Source: Alteromonas marina (GTDB taxonomy: Bacteria > Pseudomonadota > Gammaproteobacteria > Enterobacterales > Alteromonadaceae). Taken from it: a stretch of 64,000 nt of DNA. Position 1 is the stretch's first letter; the number at the start of each line of letters is the position of its first letter. The notes beneath the pieces were generated by a model, which saw only the letters and a list, made by a program, of their open reading frames with translations, was not told the origin of the DNA and ran no database searches. The DNA lies in contig NZ_JWLW01000001.1 of NCBI RefSeq assembly GCF_000808575.1, forward strand, positions 140,378 to 204,377, in the 5' to 3' direction. Made by a program: the position numbers and the translations under genes. This document shows, piece by piece, positions 20,297-28,991 of the stretch.

Positions 20297-21056
20297 GCGC
20301 ACAATATTTATCACGGGTGGAGCAAGCGGCATTGGCTTTGGCATTGCTGAGTCAATGGTGAAACAAGGGCACCATGTGATCATCGCCGACATAAACGAAC
20401 AGGCAGCAAAAGAAGCTGTAACTAAACTTGCACATTTAGACGGCTCGGCCAGCGCAGTAGCGGTAGACGTATGCAATGCAGAGCAAGTTGCAGCGCTACC
20501 TGAGGTACTAGGGAAACACACCGTTGATGTACTTATAAACAATGCCGGCATTCAGCACGTTTCACGCATCGAGGACTTCCCTGCAGATAAGTGGCAGCAG
20601 CTTATAAACATCATGCTTGTTGGCCCAGCTCTGTTAACCCAAGCGTTTTTACCTGCCATGCGTAAGCAAAATTACGGGCGAATCATTAATGTAGGCTCTA
20701 TTCACTCGTTGGTAGCCTCGCCCTATAAATCTGCTTATGTAGCGGCGAAGCACGGCCTGCTGGGCTTTGCAAAAACCATTTCCCTTGAAACAGGAGACTG
20801 CGATGTGACTATCAATACCCTTTGCCCCGCCTATGTAAAAACGCCATTAGTGGAGAAGCAAATTGCTGCACAGGCGAAAGAAAATAATCTTACCGAGGAA
20901 GAGGTAATCACAAAGATAATGTTAGAGCCCATGCCTAAAAAGCAATTTGTGAGCGTTGAAGAGCTTGCTGATACCGCAAGTTTCCTAATGTCACCCGGCG
21001 CCCGTAATATAACCGGGCAAACTATGGTGCTTGACGGGGGATGGACGGCTCGGTAA
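20289..21056 (+). CDS. bdhA: 3-hydroxybutyrate dehydrogenase (SDR family)
   Basis: 255 residues, the usual SDR length. NAD site TGGASGIG (9-16), NNAG (84-87), catalytic S137, Y150 and K154 (YVAAK). The C-terminal TLCPAYVKTPLVEKQI and the QF..VEELAD segment are characteristic of D-3-hydroxybutyrate dehydrogenase, which oxidises 3-hydroxybutyrate to acetoacetate. It is the cytoplasmic last step of the local hydroxybutyrate pathway, coupled to the depolymerase by an 8 bp overlap. A terminator follows within 50 bp. The symbol rests on family resemblance and context. Confidence 0.9.
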   Translation: MTKRTIFITGGASGIGFGIAESMVKQGHHVIIADINEQAAKEAVTKLAHLDGSASAVAVDVCNAEQVAALPEVLGKHTVDVLINNAGIQHVSRIEDFPADKWQQLINIMLVGPALLTQAFLPAMRKQNYGRIINVGSIHSLVASPYKSAYVAAKHGLLGFAKTISLETGDCDVTINTLCPAYVKTPLVEKQIAAQAKENNLTEEEVITKIMLEPMPKKQFVSVEELADTASFLMSPGARNITGQTMVLDGGWTAR

Positions 21057-21072
21057 CAAGCTATACTAAAGA

Positions 21073-21098
21073 CTAAAGCTCTCGACAGAGAGTTTTAG
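21073..21098 (+). terminator. Terminator of the hydroxybutyrate operon
   Basis: CTAAAGCTCTC (21073-21083) pairs with GAGAGTTTTAG (21088-21098) with one G-U pair and a GACA loop, followed by CGTTTTATT. It lies 17 bp after bdhA. Confidence 0.75.
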
Positions 21099-21187
21099 CG
21101 TTTTATTGATCTGCATCTAATACCTTCTTTCAAAGTTTCAATACATTGGCGCCTAAAATAATTCACATATTTTAGTTGGCAGTATTG

Positions 21188-21700
21188 ATGACTAAAGAAA
21201 TCCATTTCTCCCCAGACGAGATTATCGTTAGCAAGACAGATTTAAACGGGCATATCACGTATGCCAACCGTCTGTTTATGCGTGTTTGCAACTACCCTGA
21301 GTCGGCACTACTTGGTGAACCCCACCGTCTAATTCGGCACCAAGATATGCCTAGAGGCGTTTTTTATGGCATGTGGAAAACGTTGAAAAGCAAAGAGGAG
21401 TTTTTTGGCTTTGTTAAAAACAGTACTTACGACGGGAACTACTATTGGGTATTTGCTAACGTTACGCCTGATTTTGAAAATCAAAGGCCTGTAGGATATT
21501 ACTCTGTTCGCCGTGTTGCTCCAAAGGAAGCCTTGATAGATATCGTTGATATTTATAAAAAAATGCTAGAAATCGAGCTAGCGAGCGACAGGGCAAGTGC
21601 ACCTGAAAAAGGTTGGCAATGGATGGTCGACTATTGTGCACAAAAAGCCGGCACCAGTTACGACGAATTTATTCTTAAACACTATCAACAGTATCGATAG
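21188..21700 (+). CDS. Aer-like PAS sensor protein
   Basis: About 170 residues, a single PAS domain plus a helical tail. The segment [20 protein letters not shown] followed by W-K-T-L-K and [10 protein letters not shown] is the FAD-binding PAS pattern of the energy-taxis sensor Aer. There is no membrane segment and no signalling domain. The next gene, 8 bp downstream, is a chemoreceptor lacking a sensor domain, so the two probably form a two-piece Aer. I use the ATG at 21188; a TTG four codons earlier is also open. No strong ribosome binding site is seen. Confidence 0.8.
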   Translation: MTKEIHFSPDEIIVSKTDLNGHITYANRLFMRVCNYPESALLGEPHRLIRHQDMPRGVFYGMWKTLKSKEEFFGFVKNSTYDGNYYWVFANVTPDFENQRPVGYYSVRRVAPKEALIDIVDIYKKMLEIELASDRASAPEKGWQWMVDYCAQKAGTSYDEFILKHYQQYR

Positions 21701-21708
21701 GCAACCTT

Positions 21709-23175
21709 GTGAACGCTCAAAAACACGCCAGCAAAAATTATCCTTTTATACAGCAAAAATACGCGCTTACTTGTTTCGTTTTTGCGCTACTCTCACTCTT
21801 GATAAGCGCTATGAACTTATGGCAATACGGGTTTAACATTTCGAATGCGCTCGCACCTATATTAACGTGGGGTTTCGCACTTATTGCGTGGTTAGATCAC
21901 GCGAAACCCTTAAAAGCACTTAGTACGATTGAAAGCACGCTAGATCAAGCCCGCGCGGGAAATACATACGTTAGAATTACCAACACTAAAGGGCTTGGTG
22001 AAGTGGGCAAAGTAGCATGGGCATTGAATGATTTTCTCGATATCATCGAATCAAACTTCAAAGAGCTTTCTAACAGTTTTCATGCAACGAGTGAGCGAAA
22101 GTTTTTTCGAAAGGGCTTAACCGATGGTATGCCAGGCGAATTTGGAAAAATGATGACTAACGTCAATATCGCCATTAAAGGAATGGAAGATGCTGATAAC
22201 TTTTCCCGCCAAAATAGGTTGTTAAGCGAACTTCACCAGCTAAACACCTCGAACTTATTAATTAATTTAAAAAATAGTCAGTCGGACTTAAGTTTACTGT
22301 CGTCTAAAATGGATGACGTATTGGACATTGCCACTGAAAGTAGAGACGGTGCCCACAGAAGCCGCGACACGGTTTCAGGTATTAACGATGCAATTACTGA
22401 CGTGAATGAACGCATGGACACCGTTGAAGTAACGGCACGAGAGCTTGAAGCCCAAAGCCATAAGATTTCAGAAACCATAAAATTAATTAGTGATATTGCT
22501 GATCAAACAAACCTGCTTGCTCTGAATGCAGCTATCGAGGCCGCGCGTGCTGGTGATGTGGGCAGAGGCTTTGCTGTTGTGGCAGATGAAGTGCGCAATC
22601 TAGCAACCCGAACTCGGACGTCGACGGAAGAAATCACGGGTATTATAAGTGGGCTAAGAACTCAAATTGATTCAATGGTTCACCATACGCTAAACGTCAG
22701 CCAACAAACCAAGGAAATTGGCGACGAAGTAAAGACCTTCCATCACAACTTTGATGATGTAGCGTCGGCGGCTCAATCAACCATTACACTAATGTCTCAA
22801 ACCAAAGATCGCGCATTCGCATCGCTGGTTCAGCTAGATCATGTCATATACATGCAAAATGGTTATATTGGACTAGAAAAAGGCGGTGTTGGCGAAGAAG
22901 CAGACGCAATTAGTGTAGACCACTTCAATTGCCGGTTAGGTAAATGGTATTACAGTGATGCCGGAAAACAAAGCTTCAGCCGCATGCAGGGCTATAAAAA
23001 TCTAGAAGCCCATCATGTAGAAGTTCACAAGCAGGTACAAGAGGCCTTCGAGCTTGTAAGAATGGATTGGATGAAAGATGACACCATCTTAGATGAGCTT
23101 GTCGAGAGAGTAAGGGTGGCCGAGAATGCCAGTAAAGGTGTGATGCATTGCATTAGCGACATGCTTACCGACTAA
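21709..23175 (+). CDS. Methyl-accepting chemotaxis protein with C-terminal CZB domain
   Basis: 488 residues, GTG start. Two membrane segments (about 20-35 and 45-62) with almost no periplasmic loop, a HAMP-like stretch, then the MCP signalling domain with the hairpin tip [37 protein letters not shown] (given here only to mark the conserved tip; key residues E and R). The C terminus (about 375-488) is a chemoreceptor zinc-binding (CZB) domain with CRLGKWYY and HHVEVH. With no periplasmic sensor it probably takes its input from the PAS protein encoded just upstream. Confidence 0.88.
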   Translation: MNAQKHASKNYPFIQQKYALTCFVFALLSLLISAMNLWQYGFNISNALAPILTWGFALIAWLDHAKPLKALSTIESTLDQARAGNTYVRITNTKGLGEVGKVAWALNDFLDIIESNFKELSNSFHATSERKFFRKGLTDGMPGEFGKMMTNVNIAIKGMEDADNFSRQNRLLSELHQLNTSNLLINLKNSQSDLSLLSSKMDDVLDIATESRDGAHRSRDTVSGINDAITDVNERMDTVEVTARELEAQSHKISETIKLISDIADQTNLLALNAAIEAARAGDVGRGFAVVADEVRNLATRTRTSTEEITGIISGLRTQIDSMVHHTLNVSQQTKEIGDEVKTFHHNFDDVASAAQSTITLMSQTKDRAFASLVQLDHVIYMQNGYIGLEKGGVGEEADAISVDHFNCRLGKWYYSDAGKQSFSRMQGYKNLEAHHVEVHKQVQEAFELVRMDWMKDDTILDELVERVRVAENASKGVMHCISDMLTD

Positions 23176-23182
23176 GTAAAAC

Positions 23183-23223
23183 ATGCCTAGGTAAAAGCGA
23201 AAATACGTACCTTAACTAGGCAT
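23183..23223. terminator. Bidirectional stem-loop between convergent genes
   Basis: ATGCCTAG (23183-23190) and CTAGGCAT (23216-23223) are perfect complements; the second arm contains the alcohol dehydrogenase stop codon. It fills the 40 bp between two convergent genes. Confidence 0.45.
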
Positions 23224-24376
23224 ATAGAGAGTGATAGAGGCTCACCATCTCATCAATAGTTGGCACTTTGGGGTTGTTAGCTGGCGACCCCGATGCTAAT
23301 GCCTGCTCTGCCATGGTAAAGGCTTGCTCCAAAAACGCCTCTTTAGCAATACCGAAATCAGAAGGCGTAGGTACCTGTAGATCTGCATTCAGTGCTTTTA
23401 GTTCGTTGATAAGCTTTTGATTCGCCACCTCATCTGAGTCACTTTGCGTAGCAACACCCATGGCGCGAGCACATTGTGCATAACGCACTGATGCACTTGG
23501 AATAGAAAAGGCGGTAACCGCGGGCAATAACATGGCATTCGACAATCCGTGAGGCACATGGAACGCTGCACCGATAGGCCGGCTCATTCCGTGAACAAGG
23601 GCCACTGAGGCGTTTGAAAAAGCAATGCCCGCGAGCGTTGAGCCCAGCATCATTGATTCTCTCGCCGTTTCATTTGTTGGGTCTGCAAATACAGTGCGTA
23701 GATTAGGAGCAATTAACGCCATGGCTGATAACGCCTGTGCATCACTGTAAAGATTGGCTTTGCGGCTAACAAACGCTTCAATAGCGTGAGTAAGCGCATC
23801 AATGCCTGTATCGGCTGTCACGCGGGCAGGCAAACTTTGCGTTAATGAATAATCGACCAGGGCCGCCGTTGGCATAAATCCTAAACCAACACACAACATT
23901 TTTTCTGTGGTATCTTCGTCGGTGATAATGGTAAATCGCGTTGCTTCTGAGCCTGTTCCCGCTGTTGTGGGAATAGCAATGATCGGCAGCCCCGCTTCAT
24001 CTACAACCCGCGGGAATTTGTAGTCTCGCATTTCGCCGCCGTACTTACCCAAAATAGCGATGGCTTTTGCGCTATCGATGGGGCTTCCACCACCTAAAGC
24101 AATAATGCTGTCATAAGCGTGGGTTTTGAACGCATCCACACCGCGATAAATAGACCTCACCGTGGGCTCTGGCACCGTATCTGAAAATACATCGGCGCTT
24201 ATTCCTGCCTCTTCCAGCACTTGCACTATGGCAGCACTATATCCCAACTCAACCATTACCTTATCGGTAACCAGTAAAGGTTTATGGCAGTTGAGTCCTT
24301 TCAGCGTTTCAGCAACCCGCTGACTCGCCCCTTTCCCTATGTGCATCACTCTTGGCAGAATAATTTGATGAGACAT
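23216..24376 (-). CDS. Iron-containing alcohol dehydrogenase
   Basis: About 386 residues from the ATG at 24376 (MSHQIILPRV), which has GAGGGAA directly upstream; an upstream in-frame start adds 17 residues without a better site. GGGSPIDSAKA is the nucleotide-binding loop. The metal ligands are in DTGIDALTHAIEA (D and H) and in SRPIGAAFHVPHGLSNAM (H and H). It is a group III Fe-dependent NAD(P) alcohol dehydrogenase, related to ErcA/YiaY-type enzymes. The substrate is probably a short primary alcohol. Possible control by the kinase/NarL pair upstream is inference. Confidence 0.9.
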   Translation of the reverse strand: MSHQIILPRVMHIGKGASQRVAETLKGLNCHKPLLVTDKVMVELGYSAAIVQVLEEAGISADVFSDTVPEPTVRSIYRGVDAFKTHAYDSIIALGGGSPIDSAKAIAILGKYGGEMRDYKFPRVVDEAGLPIIAIPTTAGTGSEATRFTIITDEDTTEKMLCVGLGFMPTAALVDYSLTQSLPARVTADTGIDALTHAIEAFVSRKANLYSDAQALSAMALIAPNLRTVFADPTNETARESMMLGSTLAGIAFSNASVALVHGMSRPIGAAFHVPHGLSNAMLLPAVTAFSIPSASVRYAQCARAMGVATQSDSDEVANQKLINELKALNADLQVPTPSDFGIAKEAFLEQAFTMAEQALASGSPANNPKVPTIDEMVSLYHSLYA

Positions 24377-24598
24377 ATTTCCCTCGCTGCGAATTCTTTT
24401 CATCAGCATACCTAGTACAACGCCCAAAGCAATGACAATGTAAAAATAATGTTACCACCCCACTACCTCTCCAGCTTTCCTCCAGATACTTACAAGTGCA
24501 TGGTTGTTTCTATTGCCAAGAGTTAATGGTGAATTATTAACATCACCACACGTGAAATGAGTGATAGACTGATAAGAACTTTTCTGTGGACTACGATT

Positions 24599-26956
24599 AT
24601 GAAGAAACTCGGTATGATTTCGTTGCTTATAGCAATTATCGCTATAGCGATATGGCAATGGCCGAAGCCTGAAGCACCTTTACTTTCATCAAACAACGTC
24701 ATGCCCGCCATGGAGAATTTGCCCGACAATTTCTTTGATACACAAGTAAACCCAGTACTAACACAGCGCTGTGTTGTCTGCCACGCCTGTTATGATGCGC
24801 CATGCCAACTGAAGATGTCATCTCCAGAAGGTATAGCCAGAGGTGCTAACAAAGAAAAAGTCTATGAAGGTACGCGACTCACCGCTGCCCAACCCAATAG
24901 AATGTTTCTCGACGCCCATAACGTAGACGCATGGCGACAGCGTGGCTTTTTCGACGTGCTCGAATCGAAAGAAAAACCTAACGCTTCACCGACCCAATCT
25001 TCGGTGCTAGCGCAAATGCTTTTACTAAAAAAACAGCACCCTTTGCCCAACACCGCTCATTTGGGTGACGGTTTCGATATAAGCTTAAATCGACAAAACC
25101 AATGCCCAACAATAGATGAAATGGGCGAATACATAGCAGACCAGCCCTTGGGAGGCATGCCCTACGCTCTGCCGGCGCTATCGGATTCTGAACATACTAC
25201 GCTTATTCAATGGTTAAACCATGGTGCGCCGTTACCGTCGCCCAAAGTGCTCTCACAAGAACTGAATGAGAAAGTATCTGACTTAGAAGCATGGCTAAAT
25301 GGCGATAGCAATAAGATGCAGCTTTCCGCACGCTATATTTACGAACACTTGTTTACGTCTCACCTCTATTTTGAAGATATTTCAGAAAAAGGTAAAACGC
25401 CGCAGTTTTTTAATCTAGTGCGCTCGCGTACACCACCCGGACAAGCGTTAGATATTATTGCTACTCGCAGACCCTTCGACGATCCAGAGGTCGAGCGCGT
25501 TTACTATCGTCTACAGCCAGTGCATTCAACTATCGTGAGTAAAACACATCAAGCTTACGCCATTAATAAAACACTGATGGATAAATGGCAATCGTGGTTT
25601 GTTGAAGCCGACTTTTCTGTAGAAACATTGCCATCATACAAACCCCAAGTGGCGGCCAACCCATTAACGGCCTTTACCTTATTGCCAGTAGAAAGTCGTT
25701 ATCGTTTTATGCTTGAGCGCGCGCAAAACACCATTATGGGTTATATTAAAGGTCCCGTGTGCAGAGGCCAAGTCGCGCTTAACGTCATTAACGATCGGTT
25801 TTGGGTGTTCTTTGTCGACCCAGACATTGCAGCCTCTGAAAAAGTGAATGCTTTTTACGCTTCTCAAAAAGAAAACCTTCACCTTCCGGCTGAAAACGAT
25901 AGCTCAGCCCTTGCGGTAAATTGGGTTAAATACGCAAAGCGCCAAGGCGACTATATGCGTGCAAGAACTACCTTTTTAAATAGTGAGTTTGAAAACGGTG
26001 AGCACCTAAACATGTCGAGCATTTGGGATGGCGACGGCAACAACACAAATGCCAGCTTGACCGTATTTCGTCATTTCGATAACGCCACTGTAGCGAAAGG
26101 AATGATTGGTAAGCCGACCAAAACGGCATGGGTGATTGACTATGCCTTGTTAGAGCGCATTCACTATTTGCTTGTGGCTGGCTTCGACGTTTACGGCAAC
26201 TATGGTCACCAACTAATGACCCGTTTGTACATGGATTTCTTACGTATGGAAGGTGAATCGAACTTCCTTAATCTGCTTCCTCCAACCACTCGCCATGAGC
26301 TTCTCAACGCTTGGTATCAAAACGCCAGCCCTGAATTAACCGATTATTTGGAAGGTGATATTAACAGTTTCGAACAACCTTCTGGCATAGCATTTGAAAC
26401 AGATACCCCTCAACAAGAACTCTATCAATTGTTATCGCAATACTTGGCTAAGGTTCAACCAAAGGCCTCAAACTACAATAAACGTCTGCTATCACCAGAA
26501 CAGTTCGAAGTACTAAAGCGCTTAGATTCACTACCAGCTCAACAAGCGACCTTGATGCCTGAAACTACCATGATTGTGATCCAAGACGACAAAAACCCAG
26601 ACAACATTGATGTATTCACTGCCCTTAGAAATAGCGCGCATTACAATGTAAATAGCCTATTTGAAGAAGAGGAAAACCGGGAGCCTTCTAAAGATTCAAT
26701 CACGCTCGTTCATGGTTTGTTGGGCAGTTACCCTGACGCATTCTGGTATATCAATGCCTCAGAGATAACGTCTTCGATTGAGAAGCTTAAATCCATTAAA
26801 AGCGAAGCCGATTACAAAGCCTTGCTCGACGATGTTGGCATGCGCCGAACCAACCCTAACTTTTGGGCGTTTAGTGATAAATTAATGCAATGGTCTAGCG
26901 AGCGCTATCCTATTGAAGGCGGTCTTCTCGACTATAATCGGTTAGAAGATCGCTAA
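24599..26956 (+). CDS. cti: Fatty acid cis/trans isomerase
   Basis: About 785 residues from the ATG at 24599, preceded by GTGGA; the frame opens at an ATG 14 codons earlier. An N-terminal hydrophobic anchor or signal (about 5-20) is followed by the haem motif CVVCHACYDAPCQL, diagnostic of Cti. The remainder matches the family in length. Cti is a periplasmic c-type haem enzyme that turns cis-unsaturated membrane fatty acids into trans isomers, stiffening the membrane under solvent or heat stress. It is divergent from the alcohol dehydrogenase gene. Confidence 0.93.
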   Translation: MKKLGMISLLIAIIAIAIWQWPKPEAPLLSSNNVMPAMENLPDNFFDTQVNPVLTQRCVVCHACYDAPCQLKMSSPEGIARGANKEKVYEGTRLTAAQPNRMFLDAHNVDAWRQRGFFDVLESKEKPNASPTQSSVLAQMLLLKKQHPLPNTAHLGDGFDISLNRQNQCPTIDEMGEYIADQPLGGMPYALPALSDSEHTTLIQWLNHGAPLPSPKVLSQELNEKVSDLEAWLNGDSNKMQLSARYIYEHLFTSHLYFEDISEKGKTPQFFNLVRSRTPPGQALDIIATRRPFDDPEVERVYYRLQPVHSTIVSKTHQAYAINKTLMDKWQSWFVEADFSVETLPSYKPQVAANPLTAFTLLPVESRYRFMLERAQNTIMGYIKGPVCRGQVALNVINDRFWVFFVDPDIAASEKVNAFYASQKENLHLPAENDSSALAVNWVKYAKRQGDYMRARTTFLNSEFENGEHLNMSSIWDGDGNNTNASLTVFRHFDNATVAKGMIGKPTKTAWVIDYALLERIHYLLVAGFDVYGNYGHQLMTRLYMDFLRMEGESNFLNLLPPTTRHELLNAWYQNASPELTDYLEGDINSFEQPSGIAFETDTPQQELYQLLSQYLAKVQPKASNYNKRLLSPEQFEVLKRLDSLPAQQATLMPETTMIVIQDDKNPDNIDVFTALRNSAHYNVNSLFEEEENREPSKDSITLVHGLLGSYPDAFWYINASEITSSIEKLKSIKSEADYKALLDDVGMRRTNPNFWAFSDKLMQWSSERYPIEGGLLDYNRLEDR

Positions 26957-27003
26957 ACCTTGCACTGTGTGCCGTTTTACGCTTTTCTTTTGCAAAAAAC
27001 CTG

Positions 27004-27042
27004 TGCTAATGTCCAACCATTGGAAATGAAAGGACATTAGCA
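27004..27042 (+). promoter_or_regulatory. Inverted repeat covering the nadK ribosome binding site
   Basis: TGCTAATGTCC (27004-27014) and GGACATTAGCA (27032-27042) are perfect 11 bp complements, ending 4 bp before the nadK ATG. The right arm includes the only Shine-Dalgarno-like bases (AAAGGA). The left arm contains TGTGCTAAT, which could itself be an extended -10. It could therefore be an operator or, if transcribed, a translation-blocking hairpin. Confidence 0.5.
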
Positions 27043-27046
27043 TTCC

Positions 27047-27922
27047 ATGCCCTATCAAACCGTTGCTTTAATTGGAAAACCTCAGCACGCTGCAACCCAC
27101 GACAGCCTGAACATTCTTGCCGAATATTTATTGGCAAAAGGCTGTAAATTATTGGTTGAGGAAAGTATTGCTGAAGAACTTGAAACCGAAAACTTCAAAA
27201 GCTGTAACCTTGTCACTATTGGCAAAGAGGCTGACCTTGCCGTTGTGGTAGGCGGTGACGGCAGCATGCTTGGTGCAGCACGTGTGCTCGCTCGCTTTGA
27301 CATTCACGTTGTCGGTGTGAACCGCGGAAATCTCGGCTTTTTAACTGATATCCACCCCGATGATATTGTTCAACAACTTGACCTTATCTTTAACGGTGAA
27401 TGCGTAGTAGAAGAGCGCTTCTTACTTGAAGTAGAAGTTTATCGACACGAAAAGCTTAAAAGTAACAACTCTGCTGTAAACGAAGTGGTACTTCACCACG
27501 GAAAAGTTGCCCATATGATGGAATTTGAAATTTACATCGATGAGCAATTTGTATTCAGTCAGCGCAGCGACGGATTAATAGTAGCCACACCTACAGGTTC
27601 AACGGCTTACTCTTTATCAGCGGGCGGCCCTATTATTATGCCCAAGCTAGATGCACTTACGTTGGTACCCATGTTTCCTCACACACTTAGCAGCCGTCCA
27701 ATCGTTGTTGATGCTGACAGTCAGGTATCGATGAAAGTATCAAAGGTTAACAGTGACTCGCTACAAGTGAGTTGCGATAGCCATATTGTTCTGCCGGTGC
27801 TACCTGGTGATGAAATTCGAATAAACAAAAGCGTAGACAAGCTTCATCTTGTTCACCCTAAGGGCTACAGCTACTTCAATGTACTTCGTAAAAAGTTAGG
27901 TTGGGGTAGTAAGCTTTACTAA
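27047..27922 (+). CDS. nadK: NAD kinase
   Basis: 291 residues, the normal length. [11 protein letters not shown] (GGDG at 69-72) is the ATP-binding signature, followed by [11 protein letters not shown] and [15 protein letters not shown], both conserved in NAD kinases. It phosphorylates NAD+ to NADP+ in the cytoplasm. It usually lies next to grpE or recN in gammaproteobacteria; here recN is two genes downstream. The inverted repeat just before the ATG may control it. Confidence 0.97.
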   Translation: MPYQTVALIGKPQHAATHDSLNILAEYLLAKGCKLLVEESIAEELETENFKSCNLVTIGKEADLAVVVGGDGSMLGAARVLARFDIHVVGVNRGNLGFLTDIHPDDIVQQLDLIFNGECVVEERFLLEVEVYRHEKLKSNNSAVNEVVLHHGKVAHMMEFEIYIDEQFVFSQRSDGLIVATPTGSTAYSLSAGGPIIMPKLDALTLVPMFPHTLSSRPIVVDADSQVSMKVSKVNSDSLQVSCDSHIVLPVLPGDEIRINKSVDKLHLVHPKGYSYFNVLRKKLGWGSKLY

Positions 27923-27965
27923 CCTCCCTGCTCCATTTAGTTGGTTCCATGTGCATTTATTACAT

Positions 27966-27999
27966 AAGCCTGTAGCATTTTCTTGATTGCTACAGGCTT
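27966..27999 (+). terminator. Stem-loop downstream of nadK
   Basis: AAGCCTGTAGCA (27966-27977) and TGCTACAGGCTT (27988-27999) form a perfect 12 bp stem with a 10 nt loop, 43 bp after nadK. The following bases are A-rich, with T's only from 28011, so it is a good hairpin but an imperfect intrinsic terminator. Confidence 0.6.
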
Positions 28000-28181
28000 G
28001 AAAAATAAAGATTTTTTAATCTTCTCTAATTTCCTTAACGAAAACCAAGACTTATAGAAATATAAGACTTCGGCATACCTGTTGCACCTATTACTTCAAG
28101 TCGTCAGCACAAGGTCTTTGTTATTTGGCCTAAATGATGTTTCGCATCCCGCTGACTTATTTGCATTCAATAGGAGATATC

Positions 28182-28691
28182 ATGAGTAACACCAATATCA
28201 AATTTACAGCCCCTGGAATGGATAACGATGCAGCTGCCAAAACAATCAAGGTATTGGATCAGCGATTGGTTGCACTATTAGATTTACAGTTAACGTTGAA
28301 GCACATTCATTGGAATGTAGTAGGACCAAATTTTATCGGTGTGCATGAAATGTTGGATCCGCAGGTAGATGCGGTACGCGAAATGACCGACACAATTGCA
28401 GAGCGAATTGCCACGTTAGGTGGCGTACCTAAAGGTACACCAAAAGCCATTGTTGAAGGTCGCAGCTGGAACGATTATGAGTTGGGTAAAGGTTTAGTAC
28501 TTGACCACCTTAAGGCGCTGGATGCCGTATATGACGGTGTAAATGGTGACCATAGAAAAGCGTTAGAGCTTTTAGGTGAAATTGACCCAGTATCGGAAGA
28601 TATGATCACCGGCCAACTTGCAGATTTAGAACAGTTCCAGTGGTTTGTGCGCGCGCACATTGAGTCTGGCAGCGGTGAGCTACAGCAATAG
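28182..28691 (+). CDS. dps: Dps, DNA-protecting ferritin-like protein
   Basis: 169 residues from the ATG at 28182, with AGGAG 6 bp upstream; an earlier in-frame ATG lacks a site. The Dps core is clear: LKHIHWNVVGPNFIGVHEMLD carries the ferroxidase H, H and D/E ligands, with the partner helix REMTDTIAERIATLGG. Dps forms dodecamers that oxidise and store iron with peroxide and cover DNA in stationary phase. It is monocistronic, closed by a strong terminator. I cannot pick out an OxyR or Fur site with confidence. Confidence 0.95.
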   Translation: MSNTNIKFTAPGMDNDAAAKTIKVLDQRLVALLDLQLTLKHIHWNVVGPNFIGVHEMLDPQVDAVREMTDTIAERIATLGGVPKGTPKAIVEGRSWNDYELGKGLVLDHLKALDAVYDGVNGDHRKALELLGEIDPVSEDMITGQLADLEQFQWFVRAHIESGSGELQQ

Positions 28692-28756
28692 AATACGTTC
28701 ACTGTGTTTGCAGATTGTAATCCGAACTATCTGCAATAGATTAAAGTTGTAATGTT

Positions 28757-28782
28757 AAGGAGAGCTTCGGCTCTCCTTTTTA
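28757..28782 (+). terminator. Rho-independent terminator of dps
   Basis: AAGGAGAGC (28757-28765), UUCG loop, GCTCTCCTT (28770-28778), then T's. It is 66 bp after dps. Confidence 0.92.
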
Positions 28783-28933
28783 AGTTATCCCTTCTCGGCG
28801 AACCCGAATTATCGGTTATTCATAACCCATCTTTAAAAGATCGAACCTATATAATTGATTTTACAAATATTATTATCGACACCGGTTGTTTTTAAATAAA
28901 TTTTTTGCGACTTAACTTTACACAATAAAAATA

Positions 28934-28968
28934 CTGTATATATTATCAGTTACTGTATATATCATCAT
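28934..28968 (+). promoter_or_regulatory. LexA (SOS) boxes upstream of recN
   Basis: CTG-TATATATTAT-CAG (28934-28949) is a perfect CTG-N10-CAG LexA box. A second, CTG-TATATATCAT-CAT (28953-28968), matches except for the last base. Both lie within 60 bp of the recN ATG. E. coli recN also has more than one LexA box. Confidence 0.85.
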
Positions 28969-28991
28969 GTTCAACTTATTCGAGTGTGGTT

